Source of the DNA: Acetobacteraceae bacterium
GTDB lineage: Bacteria > Pseudomonadota > Alphaproteobacteria > Acetobacterales > Acetobacteraceae
DNA: 5,138 nucleotides
Direction: 5' to 3'
Assembly (NCBI GenBank): GCA_947478535.1
Contig: CANJXD010000432.1
Coordinates: 1 to 5,138 of the forward strand
In this document: positions 4,174-5,138 of the stretch, in pieces
Layout of the letters: each line of letters begins with the position of its first letter
Numbering within the stretch: the stretch's first letter is position 1
Notes under the pieces: generated by a model
Told to the model about the DNA's origin: nothing
Seen by the model: the letters and a program-made list of their open reading frames with translations, nothing else
Databases searched by the model: none
Translations under genes and position numbers: made by a program

Positions 4174-5138
4174 CTAGTTCACCCTGGCCCCCGAAACCTC
4201 CACCAGCCGCCGCCATTTCGGCGTTTCGCTCTCGATGAGCGCCGCCGCCGCGGTAGTGCTTTCGCTGACCACCGCGTCATAGCCCAGCGGCCGCATCGCG
4301 TCCTTGAAGCCCTGCGTGCCGCCGACCTGGCGGATCGCCGCCGCCAGGCGTTCCACTTCGGCCGCCGGTGTTCCCGCTGCCGTCACGATCATATTCCAGG
4401 ACCGGATATCGAAGCCTTCCAGCCCCGCCATCTCGCTGAAGGCCGGGATCGCCGGCAGCATGCCGAGCCGCCGCCCGGATGAGGTGCCGAGGATGCGGAT
4501 GCGCCCGGCTTCGAGCTGCGGCACCAGCGCCGTCGGCAGGTCCGCGCTGCCTTCGATGGTCCCGTTCAACAGGTCCGCCGTCATCTGCGCGCCGCCACGA
4601 TAGGGGATCTGGTTGAATTCCGCCCGCGCCTGGGCGGACAGCGCCGCCAGCGTCAGGTGGCTGACTGTCGCCGCCCCGGCGTGGGCGACCTTGAACGCCC
4701 CGGGATTGGCGCGCGTCCAGGCGAGCAGGCTCGCCATGTCCGTCCAGCCCCGCTGCGCCGCGACGGCCGCGTTGACCGCCAGCAGCACGGCGCTGTCGGA
4801 GATCTGTGTCACCGCGCGGAAGTCGCGGGCGACGTCGAAGGGCATGGTCTGCTGCAGGAAGGGCGCGGCGCAGAGCGTCGCGGCGCCGATCACGCCGATG
4901 GTGGTGCCATCTGGCGGCGCCTTCGCCACCGCATCCGCGCCGATCAGCCCGCCGCCGCCGCTGCGGTTATCGACCACCACGGACTGGTCCAGCACCGGCG
5001 CCAGCCGGTCCGCCAGCACACGGCCGAGCCCATCGACGGACCCGCCGGGCGGGAAGGGGATAACGATCCGCAGCGGCCGGCGCCCCTGCGCCCGCGCGAG
5101 GGAAGGCGCGGCCAGCGTTGTCGTGGCGCCGAGCAGCA
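4174..5138 (-). CDS. Second Bug/TctC-family periplasmic binding protein (N terminus cut by window end)
   Basis: The frame is open from the TAG at 4174 to the window edge, giving 320 visible residues. Bug proteins are ~320-335 residues, so only about the first 5-20 residues are missing. A GTG at 5019 is an internal valine, because conserved family sequence lies upstream of it. Visible residues 1-17 are the hydrophobic end of a signal peptide with a likely ARA|Q cleavage site. Family landmarks: IVIPFPPGGSVD (24-35, first ligand loop), VVVDNRSGGGGLIGADAVAK (53-72), PPDGT (74-78), MPFDVARDF (98-106), VAHAGAATVSHLTLA (150-164, second loop), IPYRGGAQMTADLLNGTIE (177-195) and a C-terminal KWRRLVE. 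The changes RSGGGG for RPGAGG and TVSHL for GSxxHL show it is well diverged from the neighbouring Bug protein. It is therefore not a recent tandem duplicate and probably binds a different carboxylate. Any operon partner lies beyond 5138. Confidence 0.88.
   Translation of the reverse strand, partial: LLGATTTLAAPSLARAQGRRPLRIVIPFPPGGSVDGLGRVLADRLAPVLDQSVVVDNRSGGGGLIGADAVAKAPPDGTTIGVIGAATLCAAPFLQQTMPFDVARDFRAVTQISDSAVLLAVNAAVAAQRGWTDMASLLAWTRANPGAFKVAHAGAATVSHLTLAALSAQARAEFNQIPYRGGAQMTADLLNGTIEGSADLPTALVPQLEAGRIRILGTSSGRRLGMLPAIPAFSEMAGLEGFDIRSWNMIVTAAGTPAAEVERLAAAIRQVGGTQGFKDAMRPLGYDAVVSESTTAAAALIESETPKWRRLVEVSGARVN

Overview
The window is very GC-rich with a strong G/C third-position bias. It carries a mitofilin-like gene followed by a HemY gene, and two Bug/TctC-type periplasmic binding proteins. 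This combination points to an alphaproteobacterium, most likely Rhodospirillales/Acetobacteraceae (Roseomonas-like); the assignment is inferred from gene content and composition, not from a marker gene. The window is almost fully coding: five genes, two of them cut by the window edges, and three short intergenic gaps (45, 176 and 57 bp). I see no tRNA, rRNA, CRISPR array, transposase or phage gene.

Left part (1-2161, + strand): the 3' part of a coiled-coil mitofilin/Mic60-like membrane protein, then 10 bp later a HemY protein. HemY has two N-terminal membrane segments, a helical-repeat body and a four-cysteine zinc ribbon at its extreme C terminus. This is the tail of the classic alphaproteobacterial hemC/hemD-mitofilin-hemY arrangement, a housekeeping heme/envelope operon. 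It ends at a perfect GC-rich hairpin.

Right part (2207-5138): an accessory carboxylate-metabolism cluster. An Asp/Glu-racemase-superfamily enzyme of the maleate cis-trans isomerase type (- strand) diverges from a Bug-family solute-binding protein (+ strand). They share a 176-bp control region that contains several inverted repeats. A second Bug-family protein (- strand, N terminus cut by the window end) converges on the first. A reasonable inference is that the binding proteins capture a small carboxylate in the periplasm and the cytoplasmic enzyme acts on it or on a breakdown product. No TctA/TctB membrane subunits are in the window.

The points most worth a second look are four. The isomerase-like enzyme appears to lack both canonical catalytic cysteines. 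The two convergent junctions carry near-identical hairpins that differ by a compensatory base pair. One of these overlaps a four-tract G-quadruplex motif. HemY carries a LapB-like metal ribbon. I did not find a clearly new multi-gene system here.
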